Assembly (NCBI RefSeq): GCF_032854445.1
Contig: NC_088295.1
Coordinates: forward strand, 6,452,501 to 6,516,500
Direction: 5' to 3'
Source of the DNA: Liolophura sinensis
Lineage: Eukaryota; Mollusca; Polyplacophora; Chitonida; Chitonidae
Length of the DNA: 64,000 nucleotides
Positions within the stretch are counted from its first letter, which is position 1; every line of letters begins with the position of its first letter. This document shows positions 47,581 through 59,214 of this stretch, piece by piece. Below the pieces are notes generated by a model. That model was given only the letters and a program-made list of their open reading frames with translations. It had not been told where the DNA came from and did no database searches. A program made the position numbers and the translations under genes.

Positions 47581-50500
47581 CTTGTAGCCCATTTTTCTCG
47601 CTTATCACCCACCTGTAATGGACAGGGACCAGGTAAAGGTCATGCCAGCCTCTGCTTTTTGACACGCTGTGATATCTTGTGTACTCTAAGTTTCTAACCT
47701 GCCGTCAATCACTAGAACAATGGCACGGCCAAGGGCTGTCTTGGGACAGCATTAAATTATAAATTACCCATTTATTCCCAGCACTGTGGGCTTTATTTAC
47801 AATTGCTCATGATAAATTTAGCCTGGTTGTAAACGAGTTCCGTGGGCAGCCGACTTCTGCTATTTCAAACCGTTTCCAGGCAAAGGTACCAAAAATAGAC
47901 AAAACAAAACAGATGATTGAACGTTATATAGAAAAACAGCGCATAGAGACGGATTGTATAGGATATTAGAGACCGAAAGAGTGGCCGCACCTTTGCTTCT
48001 CCTCATATATCGACCAGGGCATATTCACTGCGACACCTTGCTGGCCAGTCAGCATCGTCCCGCACGGACCGGGAGGAGACAAGAGAGGGAAGGAGCGACT
48101 ACCTGCTCGTCACAGGAAATGAAACAAAACATGACTCCTGCCGTGACTCTGTGTTAACGCAGTTTTTAGTGACTAGGCGCCAAATATCCATCAAGTCTGG
48201 AAACGCCATCCACTTGAGAAGTCTAAGAGAAAAGGCCTAGACCTCTTAGAGTGGTTGACAAACGGTAGAACGCGGCAGTCTGAGTTTAGTCAGCCAGAAA
48301 ACCCATATAGAGTGACAGAGCGTCCCCACGGGCACGCGAAGACGTCAGCTCTTGCCTGTCGCCTACCATCGATGTGATCACGTTTACTGCACACTGACAA
48401 TGTCCAACAGGGGACATAAAACCTGGTCGTGAAGCACTCATAAAGCCCGTGTCTTGTACAGTGGTATGCGATTGCTTCCTCCAGTCGCAGCAGTGGGTCG
48501 TCGCCGGGGCGACCCAGACACCATTGAGTGCCTCTACTCTTTGATACACCGTTATGGGCAACTGTGGATGATTTGCGCAAAAAGCCATTGGGTTTGGCTA
48601 CATATTTCTCTCATTTTGGCTTGTGTCCCTGTTTAACATGTACCTACCACTTTTCTATTATTTATCGAGCTTCATTAACAACAACGTAGGCCTTCTTAAC
48701 CTTGACTGGGTGTGCATACATACCGTGCTGATGTTAAGTACAAAAGCTGTTACTAAATATGAAAATGGACTTGAATTTTGTGTTCTTGTAAGCAGAAAAC
48801 TCGGTCTGAAATCAGGTGGTACATGTACGAGAGATAATTTGATTGAACCCTGCCTACACCTTTTAACTGCATGCACTAATGATGCGTAATTTAGTGTCGT
48901 GTCAATGTCAGTTCTGAAAGACATCATCCTACGACGAACAGATCTAGTGTGTATGGTACAGCTGTATTAATGGAATCGGGAAGAGGGACCCATGCTCATT
49001 CACATAATCTTCAGTACGGCATAAAGCACTATTTAAGTAGGAATAAGTACAGTTGCCCTGTGCTTTGTTCTGTTTTCGGTTCTTTTTTAGATCCATAAGG
49101 CCTCAAAAGTCACACATAAAGTTCAACCCTACTTTCTCATACTACCACATACCGGACGGAGCTTTCGTTCAAACTTATAATACCGCGTTGAAGTTAACGG
49201 GCTATTATACAACAGGTCACTCAACAAAATCAATAATAGAGTAAAATTTGTTTGCAAATGATTGAACAGATGTAAGCTGACAGAAAAACCCCTGTAAAAA
49301 TCATCAGGTTACACGCTGATCAGACGTTTGCAAGTTTCTTAAATATATATACCTTATAACATTGGTTTACATCAATTTCATGTCAAACCGTAAAACATTT
49401 TTGGAAGCGATGAATGAAAACGCTGCAGGCTATTAAAGTTCTTTCTGTTCTGTGGCATCTATAGGTTTTTTGCCCAGCTAAACACGCGTTAATCCATCAT
49501 TTCCCTGGTTGGAGGATGATTTGATTTCTGTTTTCTATATGTTAGGGAGCCGCTTTATACAAAGACACATTTATGTCAAATTTGCAACGTTACACGTGAA
49601 ATAAAATTCTCTTTTTGTATCGATAAATTTGCACTAAACGCGCTTCGTTGACGAGAGTGGAGGTTATTTGAAGAGGCCCCTAGGCCTTGTGCCGATGATG
49701 CAACTATAAAACAAAAAAATGAGCGCTGTTCCCTAATTGTGAAGCTTGATAGGCCAGCTGATTAGCACTTGATCAGAATCCATGGGAAACAGGCCCAAGG
49801 TCAATGCGACATACATTAAAATATACGAGATTTTAGAATTATTCCTCGGAGGATGAATTTCAATCGATGGAGTTTTATAAAAAGCATAGATAATCCCTGC
49901 AAGTGCAATAACAACAGACGTGTAGTGTGTGTTGCCATGCTATTTTAACACACGATGTCAAATAGGCTACAGTGCGCCCCGACCGATTCAAAAGAGACCA
50001 GATCGGCGTAAACAGATTGAGCTGCTAATAAAGCTTAATAGGCTATACACTAATAAAAGTACTGATGGATATTTGTAATTTCGGATGTCTGAGTCCTAAT
50101 GTATTTTTAAATAAGTGTGTTTAGCACTGCTTTCTAATTAATTTGTGCAAATGGTCGACGAATTTTACCACCATTCCCGTAGAGACTGAGGTAAAATGTT
50201 AAATCTATCAGTAAACTGAGCCTGAGGCTCGTCCAGGTTTGTCCGTAATGGCACTATCGCATGGTCAGTATATAGAAATCTTGTAGAAAAGCGACATGAG
50301 CATGAAGAAGCGACATCAAATCGAGTTGGTGATAAACAGATATTAATCTCCGGAGATAATGGTTAGATCACCATGTACTCAGCCTTCGCCTTCCCTGGGC
50401 CATCTGTTTTTCTGACACCAGACATCATTCCTTGGTGCAATTTCCCAGGAGGCTTGTAACATCTCAGCTGAAAGAATGGCTGGTTAGCTTCTTGTCCGCG

Positions 50501-50639
50501 AATGCAATTAGACTAAATACAGACGTCTATAACACAACAAACTGTTGTAGAGAAATCACCAGTGCGTAAATTTCCGATCGGCCGGCTACCCTCCTATAAG
50601 GTCAACGCTCGTGGCAGAGTACATGCTTGAGATATGCCA

Positions 50640-50950
50640 TCCCGCTACTGAGCTGATGACGCAAGCACTTGGCACTGTAGTGTAGTCAATCGTGTTCTGT
50701 AGAGTATGTTACTCTGGCGATGACACAAGTACTCACCATTAATCATGTAGCGCAGTCTGCCTTGTCCTTTGCTATATGTTACTCTGCCGATTACGCAAGT
50801 ACGTGGTAGTGTAGCCTAGTCAGCAGTATAGTGTATGCTACTCTGGCGATGACGCAAGTACTTGGCACATTAGCGTAGTCAGTCGTATCCTGTAGAGTAT
50901 CCTACTCTGACGATGATTCAAGTACTTGGCACTGTAGCGTAGTCAGGCTT
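50640..50950. repeat. Degenerate tandem repeat, about 64-bp unit, 4-5 copies
   Basis: Units tactctggcgatgacgcaag, tacttggcactgtagcgtag, tcagtcgtatcctgtagagt recur near 50651, 50710, 50781, 50840 and 50902, with considerable divergence. Confidence 0.85.
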
Positions 50951-51707
50951 TACCAGCTCTGTATGGTAGATACCGGCATGTGAAAAATTCTTAAATCCCG
51001 CCTTTATCATTAAAAACATTTTCGGGTTGGGAACTTTCAAGATTTCGCTCCGTCCATTATTCTCGGGGTGGATCTCTGGTAGTCTTATGTGAAGTGCTTT
51101 GGCGATTTCAACCGTTATGACATATGTCACATGTTATTAATCTTCCAGTAAAATGTTACTCTGCAAAACCTTCACCCATTGTATTTCTTGTTTGTTTTCC
51201 AGAAGTGAACCCAATGAAATGTATAAACCGTTCAATGGATTTGCTAAGTCATCACACTCATTTTTCTAATTATATATTCACCCATGGTTAAAACTCTTGC
51301 TTCATGTTCTTCATTTTCCTGTTGCATTCTCAGGCATACAAAAATACCTTTGTCCACATTTAATTGGAAATTAAATTTAATTTAAATGGAAGTCAAATAT
51401 TTCAAATCAATAAAGACTTTGTGTTCACTTGTCTTTCTTATTATGATTGTTTTAGTTTTAAATGGTCTTTATACATTTAACTCCCAGTGTAGGATACAAC
51501 TCTGAAAGGCATACGTGTATGCCTCTTGTGTATATAGCTGGACAATACATTCATACAACATTACCTTGAAATTACCTTACACATTGAAGTAGTATAGTAT
51601 CGTTAACTGGATAAATCCAAGCGTGAATTAACTTTTCCTTAGATGTTAATGCTAGTATTTTATTTTAAATTATAAATTATCCAACACTGAGTTTAATTAT
51701 ATGTTTC

Positions 51708-51787
51708 TAACTAGTGTGCGCTCAGAGATCTACTGCCTTTATGTGTGTAACTAGTGTGCGCTCAGAGATCCACTGCCTTTATGTGTC
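51708..51787. repeat. 40-bp tandem duplication
   Basis: Two copies, 51708-51747 and 51748-51787, beginning taactagtgtgcgctcagag, with differences atctac/atccac and a final g/c. Confidence 0.95.
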
Positions 51788-52889
51788 TGTCTGTGAGGAT
51801 TCGCTACAGCAGACATTCTACATCTATATCAGAAGGCACTTTGGGTATTTCCTGATGAAAGTAAAATGTTGTCAAGCTATCCACCAGTAGTCTAATGGAC
51901 ATCTGGTGAAAACAATTACAACGAAAGTCCAAGTACATTGCATCAAAATGCACACTTACGAAATCCCGGGACACTAGTATTGCCCAGGTGAAACAATTGT
52001 GATATAATCGTTATTGGAAAACAGAATTACAGGGCTGCATGTAAGTAGCTCATTTTAGCTAGTTTCCAGTGGAGGGACCCCACTTTGTATGCAGTATTGA
52101 CAATCACAGTACTAATATTGATATTCTCCTACCTTCGATTATTCGTCCAGTTTTGTCATAATTATTCCCGTAAAATAAAACCGGCGTGTTTGCTAGTTTC
52201 GATCGTTGAGAATTCCCTTCTGGGCACATGTTCCTTTGCTCGAGCGGCTGTTAAGCTCGTCTTATACAATGTTCTACCCTATACCACGCTGTAGATAACA
52301 AGGGGATATAGAAATAATACAGCATCCTCGGGTTAGGAGGCGACAGGCCTTAACCTACACGTTTACTGCTATGGCTAATGTTTATGTGGAAGCAAGCACA
52401 CCTCGTTCCATCGGTGTGTGAAATTGGATTTTATACATGCGAAAAATGATGGGTAGCAACACATAAAAGGATTTCGTTTTTGAAGAACACTTAAAAAAAA
52501 TCGTTTTGAAAAAGATGTCAAAAGAACTTAACACTGAGAAGTTGCAACATAATATGCTGGATGTAGCGCATAAATACAGAAATAATTTCCACGTGTAAGT
52601 TTCATAAGTATTATTTTAGTGCGATACTTAAACTTTGTAACACTCCAAGTTTTATATTCAGATTTTCGTTAGGTGAATTAGACAGGTGTTGGAGATTTGC
52701 TTATACTATTACACTATTTCTAAATGTCGAAAAACGGGTGGCGTTATAAATTTTTTCAAACTTAAGAATCATCTTCACAGTATAAATAGTACCGGTTCTG
52801 GCCCTAGTCTGATATTTACTAAAAGGCAATGATTTGGGCTATTCCTTGGTATAAACAGAAGACTTGATTAGCTTAGAGAATATGTATGT

Positions 52890-52941
52890 TTGGACTTTTA
52901 CGTCGTACTTTTAACAATTTTTTCAGTCATGTACTGACGAT
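52890..52941 (-). mobile_element. SINE-B terminal fragment
   Basis: tttggacttttacgtcgtac, then ttaacaattttttcagtcat and gtactgacga match the ttggagtttaacgtcgtac / tcagtcatatgatgacga end of the SINE-B copy at 58709. Truncated remnant. Confidence 0.65.
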
Positions 52942-53139
52942 AGCAAACAGGTGTAGCCGCCTGAAAAGGTAGCGGTTCGCGCATCTCCTGGCATCATGGT
53001 TTAAACATATTTATTTATATTACACTTATATTGACAAAATGCCCTGATGTTAAAAAGAAATTCTGTCATACGTCACAGGTCTAGAATATGAATTTATTTT
53101 TCTAGAATTAGGCGTTTTACAAAAAAGATTTTTTCACTT

Positions 53140-54045
53140 GTCTACTGATGTTTGACGTTTGGTGAATGCTGGTGGGAATTTGTTAACTGATTCTTAATGT
53201 TTGCGATGGATGAGGGTTGGCAATTGGCACTGATGATTGATGTTTGATGTGGATGAGTGTTGGCAATGGGCAACTGATGATTGATGTTTGATGAGTGAAG
53301 GATTTGGCACTGATGATTGATGTTTGATGTGGATGAGTGTTGGCATTTGGCAACTGATGATTGATATTTGATGTGGATGAGTGTTGGCATTTGGCAACTG
53401 ATGATTGATGTTTGATGTGGATGAGTGTTGGCATTTGGCAACTGATGTTTGATGTGGATGATTCTTGGCAATTGGCAACTGATGGTTGATCTTTGATGTG
53501 GATGAGTGTTGGCAATTGGCAACTGATGGTTGATGTTTGATGTGGATGAGTGTTGGCATTTGGCAACTGATGATTGATGTTTGATGTGGATGAGTGTTGG
53601 CATTTGGCAACTGATAATTGATGTTTGATGTGGATGAGTGTTGGCATTTGGCAAATGATGGTTGATGTTTGATGTGGATGATTCTTGGCATTTGATGGTT
53701 GATGTTTAATGTGGATGAGTGTTGGCAATTGGCAACTGATGGTTGATCTTTGATGTGGATGAGTGTTGGCAATTGGCAACTGATGTTTGATGTTTGATGT
53801 GGATGAGTGTTGCCATTTGGCAACTGATGTTTGATGGTTGATGTGCATGAGTGTTGGCGTTTGCCAACTAATGATTGGTGTTTTGATATGGATAAGTGTT
53901 GGGACTTGGCAACTGATGATTGGTGAATGCTAGCTGGCATTTGAAAGTTGATATCTGATGTTCGGTGAATGATGGTTAACATTTAACAATTGATATCTGA
54001 TGTTTGGTGAATGATGGTTGGCATTTCAAAACTTTGATTGGGTGT
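53140..54045. repeat. Minisatellite S, 44-bp unit, about 20 copies
   Basis: The unit is gatgattgatgtttgatgtg, gatgagtgttggcatttggc, aact (44 bp). Variants: caattggcaactgatggttg, and shortened copies at 53260-53310 and 53435-53460. Both ends decay (53140-53200; 53860-54045). Minus-strand ORFs of 170 to 262 codons read all three frames of a 44-bp period and are artefacts. Confidence 0.96.
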
Positions 54046-54689
54046 TTGGTTACATTGTATGAAATCTGCTTAGCGGTAAACGCAGTGGAGTATGTGTATA
54101 CAATGTATGTATGTATGTATGTATGTAATTTAAGCGATGACTATCGCTCGGTCTGATCGCAAAGCCCTCAATTCACTTTCTTTGTCGGTGTATGGACAAT
54201 ATACCGCCACAGGTGTATGCGACCGTCAGCATTAATATACTGACGTCGCTCTTCTCTCAGAAATGACATTTCACAATCCATTTTAATCATTTCCTGCACT
54301 CTCTTTCTCTCCTTTTATTGACACATATGCTATTCCCCAGACGTAATCATCAAACCATTGATCAGTGCTCGTATAGCAATATACTACACAGAGCTTCAAC
54401 CGTAATCTTCCCCCAGAAGGTAAAACATAATTTCACACAAGAACGTCATGTACACTTACGTACGAAAGTCGTAGGTGGAACTATCGCATAGCCACACACG
54501 TTCATATATCACAGAAGCCGTTATCAGAATGGCTCACTCGCAACACGACTTTATGCGTGTCATGTGATGTTGCGATAAGCCATTAGGCTGCTTATCTAGC
54601 TCCGGTTTCAAAGGCATCTCAGATAGATAATCACGTCACGCATGGCTTTTGCACAACATTATGTCTAGCTTTGGGCCACATCCGGCTGC
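54046..54689. other. Unique spacer with ATGT microsatellite
   Basis: (ATGT)n at 54103-54127. The remainder is unique, without a recognised gene. Confidence 0.4.
54103..54127. repeat. (ATGT)n microsatellite, about 6 copies
   Basis: Uninterrupted atgt tetranucleotides. Confidence 0.95.
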
Positions 54690-57440
54690 TTCATAATACA
54701 CTTTATGTCATCTTACACCATGCTCCATATCACCTTACACTATTCTCCATTTAACCTTACACCACATTTCATGTCAACTAACACCATGCTCCATGTCACC
54801 TTACACCATGCCTCATGTCAACTTACATCACGCTCCATGTCACTTTACATCATCCTACATGTCACCTTACTCCACCCTCTATATCACCTTACACCACGTT
54901 CTATGTCACCTTATGCCACGCTTCATGTCACCTTACACCGCCCTTCATAATACACTTTATGTCATCTTACACCATGCTCCATATCATCTTATACTATTCT
55001 CAATTTAACCTTACACCACATTTCATGTCAACTAACACCATGCTCCATGTCACCTTACACCATGCCTCATGTCAACTTATATCACGCTCCATGTCACTTT
55101 ACATCACCCTTCATGTCACCTTACGCCACCCTCTATATCACCTTACACCACGATCCATGTCATCTTACACCACGATCCATGTCATTTTACATCATGTTTT
55201 CTGATGTCTTACACCACGATCCTTTTCATCTTACACCACGATCCATGTCATTTTACATCATGTTTTCTGATGCCTTACACCACGATCCTTGTCATCTTAC
55301 ACTACGATCCATGTCATTTTACATTATGTTTTGTGATGTCTTACACCACGCTCCATCCCATCTTACACCACGATCTATGTTACTATACGCCACCCTCCAT
55401 ATTACCTTACACCACGCTCCATGTCACCTTACGCCACCCTTTATATCACCTTACACCACGCTCCATGTCACCTTACACCACCCTTTATATCACCTTACAC
55501 CACGACCCATGTCATCTTACACTACCCTCTGTATCACCTTACACCACGCTCCATGTCACCTTACACCACCCTCCATGTCATCTTACACCACGACCCATGT
55601 CATCTTACACCACGCTCCATGTCACTTTACATCACGCTCCATGCCACTTTACACCACGCTCCATTTCATCTTACATCATGCTTTGTGATGCTCACCACTC
55701 TTTTTTCACCTCACACCCTGTTAACATTTTGCTTCTCACACCACTAAATGTCAGATTACACCACGCTTGGTGTTAACACGACGATCCAGGTTGCCTTACA
55801 CCATGCTTTGTGTTGCCTTACACCATGATTTGTGTTGCCTTACAACATGCTCCGTGTCACCTTACACCATGCTTTGTGTTGCCTTACACGATGCTTTGTC
55901 TTACCTTACACCATGCTCTATGTCACCTTACACCACGCCTCATGTCATCTTACACCACGCTCTGTGTTGCCTTACACCACGACCCATGTCATCTTACACC
56001 ACTCTCCATGTCACCTTACACCACTCTCCATATCACCTGATACCACTCTCCATGTCACCTTACGCCACCCTCTATATCACCTTACACCACGCTCCATGTC
56101 TCCTTATGCCACGCTTCATGTCACCTTACACCACCCTCCATGTCACGCTACACCACAACGCATGTCATCTTACACCACTCTCCATGTGGCCTTACGCCAC
56201 CCTCCATATCACCTTACACCACTATCCATGCCATCTTACACCATGCTCCATGTCATCTTACATCATGCTTTGTGATACATTACACCACACTCCATGCCAT
56301 CTTTCACCACGCTCCATGTCATCTTACACCACAGTATATTTCATCTTACGTCATGCTTTGTGATGTCTTACACCAGGCTCCATGTCATTTTACATCATGT
56401 TTTCTGATGCCTTGCACCACGATCCATTTCATCTTACAATATGTTATGTGATGCCTTACACCACGCTCCATCCAATCTTACGTCACGATCTATGTTACTA
56501 TACGCCACCCTCCATATTACCTTACACCACGCTCCATGTCACCTTACGCCACCCTTTATATCACCTTACACCACGCTCCATGTCACCTTACACCACCCTC
56601 CATGTCACCTTACACCGCAACCCATGTCATCTCACATCACGCTTCATGTCAAATTACACATCTAGTAGTATGCAGAGTATAGGTTCTCGCCACCCTCTCT
56701 GTCACCTTACACCAGTCTCCATGTTACCTGACGTCATGTCATCCTACACCACGCTCTGTGTTGCCTTACGCCACGACCAATGTCATCTTACACCACTCTC
56801 CATGTCACCTTACACCACCCTCCATATCACCTTATACCACTCTCCATGTCACCTTACTCCACCCTCCATTTCACCCTATGCCACCCTCCATGTCTCTTTA
56901 CGCCACCCTCTATATCACATTAAACCACGCTCCATATCACCTTATATCACGCCCCATGCCATTTTACACCACGCTCCATTTCATCTTACATCATGCTTTG
57001 TGATGCTCATCACTCTTTTTTCACCTCATACCCTGTTAACATTTTGCTTCTCACACCATAAATGTCAGATTACACCACGCTTGGGGTTAACATGACGTTC
57101 CATGTTGCCTTACACCACACTTCATGTCGCTATCTTTCACGCTGGGGGCCTCCGTGGCTCAGTCGGTTAGCCCGCTAGCGCAGCGTAACGACCCAGGAGC
57201 CTCTCACCAATGCGGTCGCTGTGAGTTCAAGTCCAGCTCATGCTGGCTTCCTCTCCGGCCGTAAGTGGGAAGGTCCCCCAGCAACCTGCGGATGGTCGTG
57301 GGTTTCCCCCCGGGCTGTGCCCGGTTTCCACCCACCATAATGCTGGTCGCCGTCGTATAAGTGAAATATTCTTGAGTACGGCGTAAAACACCAATCAAAA
57401 AAAAAAAAAATCTTTCACGCTGCATGTCACGTTATATAGC
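54690..57440. repeat. Minisatellite T, 22-bp unit, over 100 copies
   Basis: The unit is atgtcaccttacaccacgct plus cc (22 bp), with ttatatcacc, catcttac, ttgtgttgcc and gatcc subtypes. It is interrupted only near its right end by the SINE-A at 57145-57410; about 18 bp of array-like sequence follow. Higher-order copies are visible: ttcataatacactttatg at 54690 and 54944 opens a 254-bp duplication, tactatacgccaccctcc recurs at 55381 and 56496 (1115 bp), and ctttgtgatgctca with cactcttttttcacctca recurs at 55681 and 56996 (1315 bp). The 22-bp period cycles frames, giving overlapping 200-codon plus ORFs that are not genes. Confidence 0.96.
57145..57410 (+). mobile_element. Full-length SINE-A (tRNA-derived) with perfect TSD
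   Basis: Begins ggggcctccgtggctcagtc, where tggctcagtcgg fits the pol III A-box (TRGCNNAGYNGG). The B-box-like gagttcaagtcc follows about 65 bp later. Body blocks are gctggcttcctctccggcc, ccagcaacctgcggatgg, cccggtttccacccaccata, and the tail is gaaatattcttgagtacggc, gtaaaacaccaatc, poly-A. Flanked by the 12-bp direct repeat tctttcacgctg at 57133-57144 and 57411-57422. It is the most intact copy here and the reference for the other SINE-A fragments. Not a tRNA gene: there is no cloverleaf 3' half with acceptor pairing. Confidence 0.95.
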
Positions 57441-58639
57441 ACGCCTCTCACAACATCTGAAAGCTCTTACTTTTTTATATGTATATCTTCAGTATTATTT
57501 TGACTTTGAATTTCAGGTTTTGGTGCTAAATTAATACAGCTGACATTGTGTTCAAAATTGATACATGCATGTGTCTCAGTCAGTGAAGACTGGTTACAAG
57601 TACAGCTTCATTCAAAGCCATATACAAGACAAAATCTTTGCAGCTATTTGTAGCCACAATATGGCTGAGATATTTCCGATGTGGCGATAAGCCATAATCA
57701 TTCATTTTTGCAGCTATTTGTTCACTTCACTCAAGGATTGTCCAATATTTTCGAAAATAGAAATGTCAACTAGGTACTGAGACAACTTGTACATTGAGTA
57801 ATCCTTATCAGAATCAGTACCTACATTTCAAATTTACCCTATTAACATTGTTAATACAGCCATTAAAGTGAGAAGGCTATGCATATACCCTTGTCAGCTT
57901 TTGCCATTGATTTCATTTCTGTGGAAAAAAATCTGACAAATTCCTCCTTTCTAACACATGCATTAAGCTCACATAAAATACAGCTGTCTTTACAAAAAAA
58001 ACGTATGCGTTTAAAAATCAATCAGCGTCCTACATTTAGGTACATGTATACTAGTAAAAAAAATTCATCTGGAATACAACAGGTAAGGTGTTTTTGCCCA
58101 CAAATATATATAACCTACACATAGCATGTTACTGCACGGATACTAGGTTTATCACGTATGCGAGACGATTGCTGTAGCGAGTTGTCAGTTTTCTAAGAGA
58201 AATACGTTTCCACCTCTCGCGATCACATTGATCTTTAACACCTTAATGGCAAGCATACTATAGAAAAGACTTGCACAGAGCAGCGAGGACAGTGTGATTG
58301 TAAGGAAATGGTTACAGTAACCTGTGAAGTCCGATCTCTGATCAAGATACATCAGAGTTTCATTCTATCCGTTGGTGCAATCAAGCCTATCAAGTTCGTT
58401 CTATTCTTTTCTCTAGGTTATCCTTCGGGTTTATCAATCAATTCATCCAAAATTTTCTGTTGTTATAAAATACACCGTTTTATTCTAAGCTGGCGTTGAG
58501 TTCAAGCATATCCTTGGTATTGAACATTACTTGAGGGCACCTAGCAACCGTACGGTTGATAGCATTTTCTTTGAATTGTCGGTCGCAGCAGTTATACTGT
58601 ACGACTTCCTCTGCTGATCTCGCTTGTACAGCATACGGT
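57441..58639. other. Unique stretch
   Basis: AT-rich, with no tandem repeat or recognised exon. ORFs 57879-58124 and 58308-58499 are short and unassigned. Confidence 0.4.
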
Positions 58640-58708
58640 GTACGGTGGTTTTATTGCGGGACTCCAATTCGAATGTCCTCCACCCGCGACAATGATAGCC
58701 GTCGTGTT
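58640..58708 (+). mobile_element. SINE-A scrap abutting SINE-B
   Basis: tgtcctccacccgcgacaat then gatagccgtcgtgttaagtg parallels the cccaccataatgctggtcgccgtcgt section of SINE-A. It ends where SINE-B starts, so SINE-B probably inserted into or recombined with a SINE-A copy. Confidence 0.4.
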
Positions 58709-59014
58709 AAGTGAGTGAGTGCTTGGAGTTTAACGTCGTACTTAACAATTTTTCAGTCATATGATGACGAAGGAATTCTGAGAGTGCATGTAATGTGCCC
58801 CCTTGTTGCAGGACGCATTTCCACCGCTCTTGTGCTGCTTCACTGAGACGCCTCACCGAAGGCAAGTAAGGCGCCCCGCCTAAGCCATTATACTGATACG
58901 GGTCAACCAGTCGTTGCACTATTCCCTTCATGCTGACCGCCAAGCGAGGAAGTTACAACTTCCTCTTTTAAGGTCTTAGGTGTGACTCGATCCAGGGTTA
59001 ACCCAGGATCTACC
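58709..59014 (-). mobile_element. SINE-B copy, head-truncated
   Basis: Shares gtcatatgatgacgaaggaa, gagtgcatgtaatgtgcccc, ccaccgctcttg, cttcactgagacgcctcacc, gatacgggtcaaccagtcg and gtcttaggtgtgactcgatc with the copy at 23797. On the minus strand a B-box-like cctgggttaaccctgg stands at 59004-58989, but the A-box head seen in the other copy (gataacacagctggaagagc) is missing. Keeps the gtgagtgagtgcttgg end and the cttcctctttta block that the other copy has lost. Confidence 0.75.
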
Positions 59015-59214
59015 TTAACATTACTGATAAAATCATTCTCTTATTCCATAATAAAGACTCGAGACTTTCGAATATTGTTAAGATTAGTTATCATCACATT
59101 AAAGGTGAACAATACCAGTTTAAAATATCTATTTAAGAAAAAAACTTTTTGTCACAGTATGTCATTATGGAATTCCAAGATAACATCATGTGTTAAAGCA
59201 CTGCAGAACAACTA

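Larger units (their letters stand above)
47581..53139. other. Long unique stretch with minor repeats
   Basis: Holds a degenerate 64-bp repeat (50640-50950), a 40-bp duplication (51708-51787) and a SINE-B scrap (52890-52941). Positions 48240-48600 and 49690-50520 are compositionally balanced and non-repetitive (for example gggtcgtcgccggggcgacc at 48495, aggccagctgattagcac at 49751) and could be conserved non-coding elements or unrecognised exons. Overlapping 96 and 100-codon minus ORFs at 48286-48588 are in different frames and unassigned. No gene is supported. Confidence 0.35.

Noticed and set aside
48286-48588. Two overlapping minus ORFs of 96 and 100 codons in GC-richer DNA
   Set aside because: Different frames open over the same bases and neither is recognised; could be a conserved or mobile sequence.
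53194-53982. 262-codon minus ORF and overlapping relatives
   Set aside because: 44-bp period cycles all three frames; no non-repeat sequence of interest.
54705-57095. Many plus ORFs of 70 to 237 codons
   Set aside because: All are shifted readings of a 22-bp minisatellite without start or splice evidence.
57145-57220. tRNA gene
   Set aside because: A-box and B-box-like sequence belongs to a SINE head; no complete cloverleaf, and the SINE body, poly-A and target duplication are present.
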